A stretch of DNA of 5,641 nucleotides from contig CANBEE010000184.1 of assembly GCA_947367415.1 (NCBI GenBank), positions 1 through 5,641 on the forward strand, given 5' to 3'. The notes below the pieces were generated by a model. The model searched no databases and had not been told where the DNA came from. It was given only the letters and a program-made list of their open reading frames with translations. Below, one piece after another: positions 1 to 5,641 of this stretch. This DNA comes from an uncultured Bacteroidales bacterium (GTDB lineage: Bacteria; Bacteroidota; Bacteroidia; Bacteroidales; Bacteroidaceae). Numbering within the stretch: position 1 is the first letter of the stretch; each line of letters opens with the position of its first letter. The translations under genes were made by a program, and so were the position numbers.

Positions 1-428
1 TTCTCCGCCAATGTCTCGCGGAAGGTGGTCTTCACCGATACGGAGTCCATCACCGCATCCACCGCCATATTGCCTGCCAGGGCTGCGCGCTCCTCCAGAG
101 GAATACCCAACTTGTCAAAGGTCTTCATCAGCTCAGGATCAATCTCCTTCTTCTCATCACCCGTATGTGTCTTGGGCGCGGCGTAGTATGAGAGTGCCTG
201 AAAATCTATCTCTGGTATCGTGAGATGTGCCCAATTGGGATGAGGCATCGTCAGCCATTTGCGGTAGGCCTTCAGTCGAAACTCCAATAGCCATTCGGGC
301 TCGCCCTTCTTCGCTGAAATCAGTCGAACCACATCCTCATTTAGACCCACAGGGATAATATCGGTCTCCACATCCGTTGTGAAACCGTATTTATACTCCT
401 GACTCGTTATTTCTTCTATCTCTTTCAC
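1..428 (-). CDS. sufB: Fe-S cluster assembly scaffold protein SufB, N-terminal part (runs off left edge)
   Basis: SufB is the core subunit of the cytoplasmic SufBCD complex, on which Fe-S clusters are built from iron and cysteine-derived sulfur. Translation of the minus strand gives 142 residues with typical SufB N-terminal blocks: EYKYGFTTDVETDIIP (residues 11-26), GLNEDVVRLISAKKGEPEWL (28-47), FRLKAY (50-55) and AVDAVMDSVSVKTTFRE (122-138). SufB is normally about 480 residues, so roughly the first third is present; the catalytic beta-helix core lies outside the window. No in-frame ATG exists before the conserved region. The GTG at 426-428 is chosen because it gives the usual short N-terminus (VKEIEEITSQEYKYGF) and has AAAGG seven bases upstream. 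A second in-frame GTG at 492-494 would translate through the terminator hairpin and is unlikely. The next gene upstream on the same strand is tRNA-Cys. The family call is secure; the exact start is less so. Confidence 0.93.
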   Translation of the reverse strand, partial: MKEIEEITSQEYKYGFTTDVETDIIPVGLNEDVVRLISAKKGEPEWLLEFRLKAYRKWLTMPHPNWAHLTIPEIDFQALSYYAAPKTHTGDEKKEIDPELMKTFDKLGIPLEERAALAGNMAVDAVMDSVSVKTTFRETLAE

Positions 429-435
429 TGGCTTA

Positions 436-440
436 CCTTT
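436..440 (-). promoter_or_regulatory. Likely ribosome binding site of sufB
   Basis: The minus strand reads AAAGG, then seven bases, then the GTG at 428. This is a partial Shine-Dalgarno match at good spacing. It matters because it supports the GTG at 428 as the start in a frame that has no suitable ATG. Bacteroidetes genes often lack strong Shine-Dalgarno sequences, so the evidence is supportive rather than decisive. Confidence 0.45.
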
Positions 441-482
441 AAACTCTAAACTGTAGCTCGCATAGCGAGCGTTCTTTAAACT
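437..482. repeat. Short hairpin flanked by direct and heptad repeats, upstream of sufB
   Basis: A perfect inverted repeat, GCTCGC-ATA-GCGAGC (456-470), lies between two copies of the 9-mer CTTTAAACT (437-445 and 474-482). Within the left part is a tandem heptad, TAAACTC then TAAACTG (440-453); a third TAAACT is at 477-482. Such a compact arrangement could be a 5'-leader stem-loop of sufB, the footprint of a small dispersed palindromic element, or a slippage-prone microsatellite. Only one copy of the hairpin is seen in this window, so whether it is dispersed in the genome cannot be judged here. Confidence 0.5.
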
Positions 483-514
483 AAGAAGAGCCACTCAACT
501 GAGCGGCTCTTCTT
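483..514 (-). terminator. Intrinsic terminator after tRNA-Cys
   Basis: The arms AAGAAGAGCC (483-492) and GGCTCTTCTT (505-514) are perfectly complementary. They are extended by CTC/GAG (494-496 with 501-503) beyond an A/C mismatch, closing on a four-base loop. In tRNA-Cys transcripts the stem begins 3 nt after the mature 3' end and is followed by an interrupted T-rich stretch (TTCTTAGTTT). On the plus strand it is followed by TTTT, so it may also stop transcription coming from the sufB side. The stem is strong, but the minus-strand T tract is imperfect, so read-through into sufB is possible. Confidence 0.8.
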
Positions 515-517
515 TTG

Positions 518-588
518 AGGTACCTGGCGGATTCGAACCGCCGTACACGGTTTTGCAGACCGTTGCCTAGCCACTCGGCCAAGGTACC
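518..588 (-). tRNA. tRNA-Cys, anticodon GCA
   Basis: The minus strand folds into a complete cloverleaf of 71 nt. The 7-bp acceptor stem pairs GGTACCT with AGGTACC. The D arm has stem GCC/GGC with loop GAGTGGCTA. The anticodon stem ACGGT/ACCGT encloses the loop CTGCAAA, so the anticodon is GCA (plus-strand 554-556) and reads UGC and UGU. A four-base variable loop (GTAC) follows, then the T arm GGCGG-TTCGAAT-CCGCC. The discriminator base is U, the known identity element for cysteinyl-tRNA synthetase. The 3' CCA is not encoded (the sequence continues CAA), so it must be added by nucleotidyltransferase. The gene has its own promoter about 20 nt upstream and a terminator hairpin directly downstream. 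Confidence 0.98.
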
Positions 589-605
589 CTTGTGGTTTGC
601 GAGTG

Positions 606-636
606 CAAAGGTACGACTAATTTTCGTATTAGCAAA
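606..636 (-). promoter_or_regulatory. Promoter of tRNA-Cys, Bacteroidetes type
   Basis: On the minus strand, TTTG (633-636) is followed by a 19-nt spacer and TACCTTTG (606-613). This matches exactly the established Bacteroides consensus TTTG-N19-21-TAnnTTTG recognised by the primary sigma factor of this phylum. Transcription would start near 600, giving a leader of about ten bases before the mature tRNA 5' end at 588. The start position is inferred from promoter spacing. Confidence 0.85.
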
Positions 637-717
637 TTTATGACCATCTTTTTTTGCCATTTTATGCAAATACATTAAAAAAGTTCACCGATGCAACCTC
701 GACAAAGCAAACCCCGC

Positions 718-745
718 GATAGTTTCTATCTATACGCTGATAGAT
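718..745. promoter_or_regulatory. Overlapping inverted repeats upstream of pflB
   Basis: GATAG (718-722), CTATC (726-730) and GATAG (739-743) lie within 26 bases. The middle CTATC can pair with either flanking copy, and the right-hand pairing extends to ATCTAT-ACGCTG-ATAGAT (728-745). The block sits about 65-95 bases upstream of the pflB -7 element, in the intergenic space shared with the divergent tRNA gene. It could be an operator for a dimeric regulator, but no known regulator motif is recognised and chance occurrence is possible. Confidence 0.3.
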
Positions 746-766
746 GCTAAAAAGTGTCTGAAAAGC

Positions 767-782
767 ATAAATACACATTTAT
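767..782. promoter_or_regulatory. Palindrome with CRP/FNR-family geometry, candidate activator site for pflBA
   Basis: ATAAAT-ACAC-ATTTAT is a perfect 6-4-6 inverted repeat. Its core TAAAT-N4-ATTTA has the 5-4-5 spacing of FNR-type sites (TTGAT-N4-ATCAA), though the half-site bases differ. It is centred about 50 bases upstream of the predicted pflB transcription start, just above where a -33 element would lie. That placement suits an activator and fits a promoter lacking a good -33 box. The sequence is AT-rich, so a chance palindrome is a real alternative; the regulator's identity is not known. Confidence 0.4.
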
Positions 783-810
783 ATTAACGGGGATTGCCAA
801 AAAAATATCG

Positions 811-818
811 TACATTTG
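811..818 (+). promoter_or_regulatory. -7 element of the pflB-pflA promoter
   Basis: TACATTTG matches the Bacteroidetes -7 consensus TAnnTTTG exactly. No TTTG is found 19-21 bases upstream; the nearest TTG (794-796) is only 14 bases away. The promoter is therefore intact at -7 but weak at -33, a pattern that often implies help from an activator. Transcription would start near 823-825, leaving an A-rich leader of about 50 nt with no clear Shine-Dalgarno sequence before the ATG at 876. Confidence 0.7.
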
Positions 819-875
819 CAGTCGAAATGGGAACAAGAGAATAGAACAAAGAAAAACCATATAAAATCTATCAGA

Positions 876-3098
876 ATGGAACAAAACTTTATCAACGGAC
901 TTTGGAACAAGGAAATCAACGTAGCTGATTTCGTAAGTGCAAACATTGCTCCTTACACTGGTGACGCCTCATTCTTGCAAGGCCCCACAGTGCGCACAAC
1001 TAACCTTTGGAACCTCTGCTTGAAGGCTCTCGAGGAGGAGCGCAACAATGGTGGCGTACGTGCTCTCGACAATATAACCGTATCGACCATCACCTCACAC
1101 AAGGCCGGTTACATCGACAAGGAGAATGAGCTCATCGTAGGTCTCCAGACGGACGAACTCCTGAAGCGCTCAATCAAGCCCTTCGGTGGTATCAACGTGG
1201 TAGCTAAGGCCTGCCACGAGAATGGCCTCGAGGTAGACGAGAAGGTAAAGGATATCTTCACTCACTACCGCAAGACACACAACGACGGTGTGTTCGATGC
1301 ATATACTGACGAGATTCGTTCGTTCCGTTCACTCGGCTTCATCACCGGTTTGCCCGACAACTACGCTCGTGGCCGTATCATCGGTGACTATCGCCGTCTC
1401 GCCCTCTATGGTATCGACCGCTTGATCGAGGCTAAGGAGGAGGATAAGCGCAATATCACAGGTCCTATGACCGACGCCAACATCCGTCTTCGCGAGGAGG
1501 TAACCGAGCAGATCAAGGCCCTCAAGGAGATCAAGGTAATGGGTGAGTACTACGGTCTCGACCTCAGCCGTCCCGCAACATCAGCTCAGGAGGCTGTACA
1601 GTGGGTATACATGGCCTACCTCGCTGCAGTTAAGGAGCAGGACGGTGCTGCTATGTCACTCGGTAACGTATCTTCATTCCTCGACATCTTCATCGAGTAC
1701 GATTTGGCTCACGGCAAGATCAATGAGGTATTCGCACAGGAGCTCATCGACCAGTTCGTAATCAAGCTCCGTATGGTCCGCCACCTCCGTCCCCAGTCAT
1801 ACAACGACATCTTCGCCGGTGACCCCACATGGGTAACAGAGGCAATCGGTGGCCGTTTCAACGACGGTCGCACCAAGGTAACCAAGACCTCATTCCGTTT
1901 CCTCCAGACATTGTACAACCTCGGCCCCAGCCCCGAGCCCAACTTGACCATCCTCTGGAGCCCGCAGCTCCCCGAGGGCTTCAAGGAGTTCTGCGCCAAG
2001 GTATCTGTTGACACCTCTTCTATCCAGTACGAGAACGATAACCTCATGCGTGAGGTACGTAACTGCGACGACTACGGTATCGCTTGCTGTGTATCATACC
2101 AGGCTATCGGTAAGCAGATCCAGTTCTTCGGTGCACGTGCTAACCTCGCCAAGGCTCTCTTGCTCGCTATCAACGGTGGACGTTGTGAGAACACCGGTAC
2201 CGTAATGGTAAAGGGTATCCCCGTACTCACCAGCGACGAGCTCAAGTTCGAGGAGGTAATGGCCAACTACAAGAAGGTGCTCACCGAGATTGCTCGCGTA
2301 TACAACGAGGCGATGAACATCATCCACTACATGCACGACAAGTACTACTACGAGAAGGCTCAGATGGCATTCATCGACACCAACCCCCGTATCAACTTGG
2401 CTTACGGTGCTGCAGGTCTCTCTATCGTGCTCGACTCACTCTCAGCTATCCGCTACGCCAAGGTAACCGCCAAGCGCAACGAGATTGGTTTGACCGAGTC
2501 ATTCGACATCCAGGGCGAGTTCCCCTGCTTCGGTAACAACGACGACCGTGTAGACCAGCTTGGTGTAGACCTCGTATACTACTTCTCTGAAGAGTTGAAG
2601 AAGCTCCCCGTATACAAGAACGCACGTCCTACCCTCTCACTCCTCACCATCACCTCTAACGTGATGTACGGTAAGAAGACAGGTGCTACACCTGACGGTC
2701 GTGCCAAGGGTATCGCCTTCGCTCCCGGTGCTAACCCCATGCACGGACGCGACAAGAACGGTGCTGTTGCATCACTCGCTTCTGTAGCTAAGCTCCGCTA
2801 CCGCGACTCACAGGACGGTATCTCTAACACCTTCTCTATCATTCCGAAGTCACTCGGTCCTACCGCTGAGGAGCGCATCGAGAACCTCGTGACCATGATG
2901 GATGCTTACTTCACTAAGGGTGCACACCACCTCAACGTGAACGTGCTCAATCGCGAGATGCTCATGGACGCTATGGAGCATCCCGAGAAGTATCCGCAGC
3001 TCACCATTCGCGTATCGGGCTATGCCGTTAATTTCATCAAGCTGAGCCGCGAGCATCAGCTGGAGGTTATCAGCCGTTCGTTCCACGAGAGAATGTAA
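876..3098 (+). CDS. pflB: Pyruvate formate-lyase (formate C-acetyltransferase)
   Basis: The enzyme converts pyruvate and CoA to acetyl-CoA and formate by a glycyl-radical mechanism in the anaerobic cytoplasm, without making NADH. The protein is 740 residues, against 760 in E. coli PflB, and is recognisable end to end. Conserved blocks include ASTITSH-like VSTITSHKAGYI (69-80), RGRIIGDYRR (165-174), GPSPEPN (350-356) and GARANLAKALL. The catalytic cysteine pair is Cys404-Cys405 in IACCVSY, and the radical glycine is Gly715 in RVSGYAV near the C-terminus. ATG 876 is chosen over the in-frame TTG at 816 because that TTG lies inside the -7 promoter element and would precede the transcript. Codon use is strongly biased (CTC for Leu, GTA for Val, TAC for Tyr, AAG for Lys), as expected for an abundant enzyme. 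Residue 408 is Tyr where E. coli has Pro. The activase gene follows after 3 nt. Confidence 0.97.
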   Translation: MEQNFINGLWNKEINVADFVSANIAPYTGDASFLQGPTVRTTNLWNLCLKALEEERNNGGVRALDNITVSTITSHKAGYIDKENELIVGLQTDELLKRSIKPFGGINVVAKACHENGLEVDEKVKDIFTHYRKTHNDGVFDAYTDEIRSFRSLGFITGLPDNYARGRIIGDYRRLALYGIDRLIEAKEEDKRNITGPMTDANIRLREEVTEQIKALKEIKVMGEYYGLDLSRPATSAQEAVQWVYMAYLAAVKEQDGAAMSLGNVSSFLDIFIEYDLAHGKINEVFAQELIDQFVIKLRMVRHLRPQSYNDIFAGDPTWVTEAIGGRFNDGRTKVTKTSFRFLQTLYNLGPSPEPNLTILWSPQLPEGFKEFCAKVSVDTSSIQYENDNLMREVRNCDDYGIACCVSYQAIGKQIQFFGARANLAKALLLAINGGRCENTGTVMVKGIPVLTSDELKFEEVMANYKKVLTEIARVYNEAMNIIHYMHDKYYYEKAQMAFIDTNPRINLAYGAAGLSIVLDSLSAIRYAKVTAKRNEIGLTESFDIQGEFPCFGNNDDRVDQLGVDLVYYFSEELKKLPVYKNARPTLSLLTITSNVMYGKKTGATPDGRAKGIAFAPGANPMHGRDKNGAVASLASVAKLRYRDSQDGISNTFSIIPKSLGPTAEERIENLVTMMDAYFTKGAHHLNVNVLNREMLMDAMEHPEKYPQLTIRVSGYAVNFIKLSREHQLEVISRSFHERM

Positions 3099-3101
3099 TT
3101 A

Positions 3102-3830
3102 ATGATGATAAACGTACACTCCTACGAAAGTATGGGGACATTCGACGGGCCGGGTCTCCGGCTCGTCGTTTTCCTTCAAGGCTGTCCCTTCCGTTGCCTA
3201 TACTGTGCCAACCCCGACACCATTGACCTGAAAGGCGGCAAGGCTACCCGTTCCGAAGAGATTGTCGATATGGCCGTGAGTCAAATCCCCTTTTTCGGAA
3301 AGCGTGGTGGCGTCACCTTCTCGGGTGGTGAGCCCACCGTACAGGCCGAAGCCTTAGTGCCCCTCGTTCGTGACCTTAAGAGCCACGGCATACACACATG
3401 TATCGATACTAATGGTGGCGTGTGGAACAAGCACGTCGAGGAACTCATGGGCGAGATAGACCTCGTACTCCTCGACATCAAGCAGTTCAACCCCGAGCGT
3501 CATCGCCAGCTCACGGGCCGCAGCAACGAGCAGACACTTCGTACTGCCGCATGGCTCGAAGAGCATAATCATCCCTTCTGGCTACGTTACGTACTCGTGC
3601 CCGGATATAGCGATATGGAAGAAGACATACGTGCCCTCGGTGAATCCCTCGGCCACTACAAGCAGATAGAACGTGTAGAGATACTACCCTACCACCGCTT
3701 TGGAGTGCACAAATGGGAAGCCATGGGATGGAAATACGAGCTCGAAGATGTAAAAGAGAACACTCAAGAGCAATTGCAACGTGCCGAGAGACTCTTTAAC
3801 GAATATTTCAAAACTGTCATCGTGAACTAA
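3102..3830 (+). CDS. pflA: Pyruvate formate-lyase-activating enzyme (radical SAM)
   Basis: PflA uses a [4Fe-4S] cluster and S-adenosylmethionine to abstract hydrogen from the PflB active glycine, making the catalytic radical. The protein has 242 residues (246 in E. coli). The radical SAM CxxxCxxC motif is Cys28-Cys32-Cys35 in GCPFRCLYC, and the SAM-binding GGEPT is at 75-79. Other blocks match E. coli PflA: the N-terminal HSYESMGTFDGPG, then HTCIDTNGG, LDIKQFNPERH, RYVLVPGYSD and EILPYHRFGVHKW. Its ATG lies 3 nt after the pflB stop, so the two are almost certainly cotranscribed and perhaps translationally coupled; no separate promoter is seen. A second ATG follows immediately (3105) and either could be used. 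Codon bias is weaker than in pflB, fitting a catalytic partner needed in small amounts. The Fe-S cluster ties it functionally to the Suf system at the left edge. Confidence 0.97.
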   Translation: MMINVHSYESMGTFDGPGLRLVVFLQGCPFRCLYCANPDTIDLKGGKATRSEEIVDMAVSQIPFFGKRGGVTFSGGEPTVQAEALVPLVRDLKSHGIHTCIDTNGGVWNKHVEELMGEIDLVLLDIKQFNPERHRQLTGRSNEQTLRTAAWLEEHNHPFWLRYVLVPGYSDMEEDIRALGESLGHYKQIERVEILPYHRFGVHKWEAMGWKYELEDVKENTQEQLQRAERLFNEYFKTVIVN

Positions 3831-3861
3831 CATTAAGTTCAGATTTAAAAAAGAAAAAAAG

Positions 3862-3893
3862 AAGGAGGACATACATCAGCGTATGCCCTCCTT
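3862..3893. terminator. Two-way intrinsic terminator between pflA and phosphoglucomutase gene
   Basis: AAGGAGG (3862-3868) pairs with CCTCCTT (3887-3893); after one A/C mismatch, CATAC (3870-3874) pairs with GTATG (3881-3885) around the loop ATCAGC. For pflBA transcripts the stem is followed by TTATTTATAT. For the convergent minus-strand gene it is followed by a long T-rich run, the complement of the A-rich stretch at 3846-3863. The placement 31 nt after the pflA stop and 21 nt from the opposing stop suits a shared terminator. Confidence 0.88.
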
Positions 3894-3914
3894 TATTTAT
3901 ATATATACGTTCAA

Positions 3915-5641
3915 TCAAATACCCAACGATTTCTTCATTGCCTCAATCTTGGCTGCTGCCTTGGCATCGGCATCGGCATAGTCGGCACGGCTGGCCATGG
4001 TGCCCTTGGCCTCCATATAGAACTTAATCTTGGGTTCTGTACCTGAAGGACGCACTGACACCTTATCGCCTTCGGCGGTGAAGTATTGCAGCACGTTGGA
4101 TGTCTCAGGCATCTCAAGCTTGGTCACATTGCCTTCAGCATCGCGGGCCTCGAGGGTCTTGTAGTCCTTGCTGCATACGATGGGGATACCAGCCATCTCA
4201 CGGGGAGGATTGGCGCGGAAGTTCTCCATCATCTGCTTGATTTCGTCGGCACCGCTCTTACCGGGCTTTACCACGCTTACAGCTACCTCCTTAGAGAATC
4301 CGTACTCTACGTAGATATCCATGAGAAGTTCGTAGAGGGTCTTGCCGTTATCCTTGGCCCATGCGGCCACCTCAGCAATAAGACAGCAAGCTGACACGGC
4401 ATCCTTGTCGCGGCAGAAGTCTTCAGCGAGGAAGCCGTAGCTCTCTTCACCACCACCGATGTAGGTCTTCTTGCCTTCGCGCAGACGAATCTCGCGGGCA
4501 ATCCACTTGAAGCCGGTGTAGCAGTCGAGCATCTCGAGGTTGTTCTTCTCGGCAATCTCCTTGATGACCTCGGTAGTCACGATGGTCTTCACCACAAACT
4601 CGTTGCCGGTCATCTTGCCCAGCTTGGTGTATTGGGTAATGATGTAGTAGAGATACATCATGCAGGTCTGGTTACCATTGATGAGTACCCACTCCCCCTT
4701 ATCATCCTTGCAAGCAATACCTACACGGTCGGCATCGGGATCAGAAGCCATCACGAGGTCGGCATCGAGCTGCTTGGCGAGGTTGAGTGCCATGGTGAGC
4801 GCTTCGGGATTCTCGGGGTTGGGAGAGATGACGGTGGGGAAGTTACCATCCTTAATCATCTGCTCGGCTACACAGTTTACGTTGGTGAAGCCCCAATCGG
4901 CCAAGGCAGAGGGGATGAGCACGCGGCCACAGCCATGGATGGGAGTATACACGATCTTGAGGTCGGCATGACGTTTCACTACCTCAGGGTCGATCATCAC
5001 GGTGTGTACAGCATCAAGGAATACCTTGTCAACATCCTCACCGATGATTTGGATAAGGTCTTTGTTGCCCTGGAACTTGATGTCGGTAGCCTTCACCTTG
5101 TTCACCTCGTCGATGATGCCCTTGTCGTGGGGAGCGAGTACCTGTGCGCCATCGTCCCAGTAGGCCTTGTAGCCGTTATACTCACGGGGGTTGTGGCTGG
5201 CAGTGATGTTGACACCGCTCTGGCAGCCGAGGTGGCGGATGGCGAATGATATTTCGGGGGTAGGACGAAGGTCCTCAAAGAGGTATACCTTGATGCCGTT
5301 GGCCGAGAAGATATCGGCAACAGTCTCAGCAAAGAGGCGACTATTGTTGCGGCAATCGTGACCTACAACAACGGAGATCTGCTCCATACCGGCAAAGTTC
5401 TTGTTGAGGTAGTTGGCAAGTCCCTGAGTAGCAGCACCCACAGTGTAGATGTTCATGCGGTTGCTACCTACGCCCATGATACCGCGCAGACCGCCTGTAC
5501 CGAACTCGAGGTCCTGATAGAAAGAGTCTACAAGCTCTGTCTTGTCGTCCTTCTCGAGCATAGCCTTCACTTCAGCCTGTGTAGCTGCGTCGTATGCCGG
5601 AGAGAGCCATTCGTTGGCTTTCGCGGTCACCTGTTTCAAAA
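3915..5641 (-). CDS. Phosphoglucomutase/phosphomannomutase, alpha-D-phosphohexomutase family (start beyond right edge)
   Basis: The enzyme moves phosphate between C1 and C6 of hexose phosphates, joining glycolysis to glycogen, capsule and nucleotide-sugar synthesis. About 575 residues are visible. Numbering from the TTG at 5637-5639, the four family motifs are in order: the phosphoserine loop TASHNP with Ser148; the metal site DPDADR (300-305) with Asp300, Asp302 and Asp304; the sugar-binding loop GGGEESYG (395-402); and the phosphate-binding RPSGTEPK (530-537). All key residues are intact. Length and sequence fit the long bacterial phosphoglucomutase group (about 580 residues) found in Bacteroides. 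The first visible residues, KQVTAKANEWL, lie slightly inside the usual N-terminus. The TTG is probably internal and the true start a few codons outside the window. Substrate choice, glucose or mannose phosphate, cannot be fixed from motifs, so no symbol is given. It converges on pflA and is not part of that operon. Confidence 0.95.
   Translation of the reverse strand, partial: LKQVTAKANEWLSPAYDAATQAEVKAMLEKDDKTELVDSFYQDLEFGTGGLRGIMGVGSNRMNIYTVGAATQGLANYLNKNFAGMEQISVVVGHDCRNNSRLFAETVADIFSANGIKVYLFEDLRPTPEISFAIRHLGCQSGVNITASHNPREYNGYKAYWDDGAQVLAPHDKGIIDEVNKVKATDIKFQGNKDLIQIIGEDVDKVFLDAVHTVMIDPEVVKRHADLKIVYTPIHGCGRVLIPSALADWGFTNVNCVAEQMIKDGNFPTVISPNPENPEALTMALNLAKQLDADLVMASDPDADRVGIACKDDKGEWVLINGNQTCMMYLYYIITQYTKLGKMTGNEFVVKTIVTTEVIKEIAEKNNLEMLDCYTGFKWIAREIRLREGKKTYIGGGEESYGFLAEDFCRDKDAVSACCLIAEVAAWAKDNGKTLYELLMDIYVEYGFSKEVAVSVVKPGKSGADEIKQMMENFRANPPREMAGIPIVCSKDYKTLEARDAEGNVTKLEMPETSNVLQYFTAEGDKVSVRPSGTEPKIKFYMEAKGTMASRADYADADAKAAAKIEAMKKSLGI

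Noticed and set aside
11..223. 70-residue open frame on the plus strand at the left edge
   Set aside because: It lies opposite the clear SufB reading frame and is low-complexity, rich in Ser and Pro.
492..494. Upstream GTG as the sufB start
   Set aside because: It would add 22 residues encoded by the terminator stem and the hairpin repeat, with no match to SufB N-termini; the GTG at 428 fits better.
481..675. 64-residue open frame on the minus strand across the tRNA-Cys gene
   Set aside because: It spans the tRNA promoter, the whole tRNA and the terminator stem; the open frame is incidental.
712..792. CCCCG (712-716) and CGGGG (788-792) as ends of a larger leader structure or riboswitch
   Set aside because: Only five bases pair over about 70 nt, and both lie upstream of the predicted pflB transcription start, so they are not in the mRNA.
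816..875. TTG start extending PflB by 20 residues
   Set aside because: The TTG forms part of the TACATTTG promoter element, so it precedes the predicted transcript start. The extension (rich in Lys, Asn and Glu) has no counterpart in PFL, while the ATG at 876 gives a normal N-terminus.
4632..5249. 205-residue open frame on the plus strand, opposite the phosphoglucomutase gene
   Set aside because: It is exactly antisense to conserved coding sequence, and its translation resembles no family I know. Long antisense frames are common opposite codon-biased genes.

Overview
The window looks like chromosomal DNA of a member of the Bacteroidales, most likely Prevotellaceae or a close relative. Three things point there. 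The two recognisable promoters carry the Bacteroidetes -7 element TAnnTTTG instead of a sigma70 -10 box. The three clearest proteins (SufB, phosphoglucomutase and the pyruvate formate-lyase pair) resemble Bacteroidales homologues I know from memory. Ribosome binding sites are weak or absent. No database search was possible, so genus-level assignment is inference.

Layout. Positions 1-428 (minus) hold the first 142 residues of SufB, the Fe-S cluster scaffold protein; the gene runs off the left edge and appears to start at GTG. Upstream of it, on the same strand, lie a short hairpin with heptad repeats (437-482), a terminator hairpin (483-514) and a tRNA-Cys(GCA) gene (518-588) with a near-perfect promoter (606-636). 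A divergent regulatory region follows (about 640-875). It contains two inverted repeats and a TAnnTTTG element that should drive the plus-strand pair pflB (876-3098) and pflA (3102-3830), separated by 3 nt. A two-way terminator (3862-3893) separates pflA from a convergent phosphoglucomutase/phosphomannomutase gene (3915 to the right edge, minus), which is cut just short of its true start.

How the parts fit. PflB cleaves pyruvate with CoA to acetyl-CoA and formate in anaerobic mixed-acid fermentation; PflA installs the glycyl radical it needs and is itself an Fe-S enzyme. SufB belongs to the system that builds Fe-S clusters, using sulfur drawn from cysteine, and sits next to the cysteine tRNA. 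The phosphohexomutase interconverts hexose 1- and 6-phosphates, linking glycolysis with polysaccharide and nucleotide-sugar synthesis. This is ordinary central-metabolism sequence; I see no mobile element, CRISPR array, phage gene or evident new system. The points most worth a second look are the control region of pflBA, the small repeat/hairpin between tRNA-Cys and sufB, and the non-ATG start of sufB.
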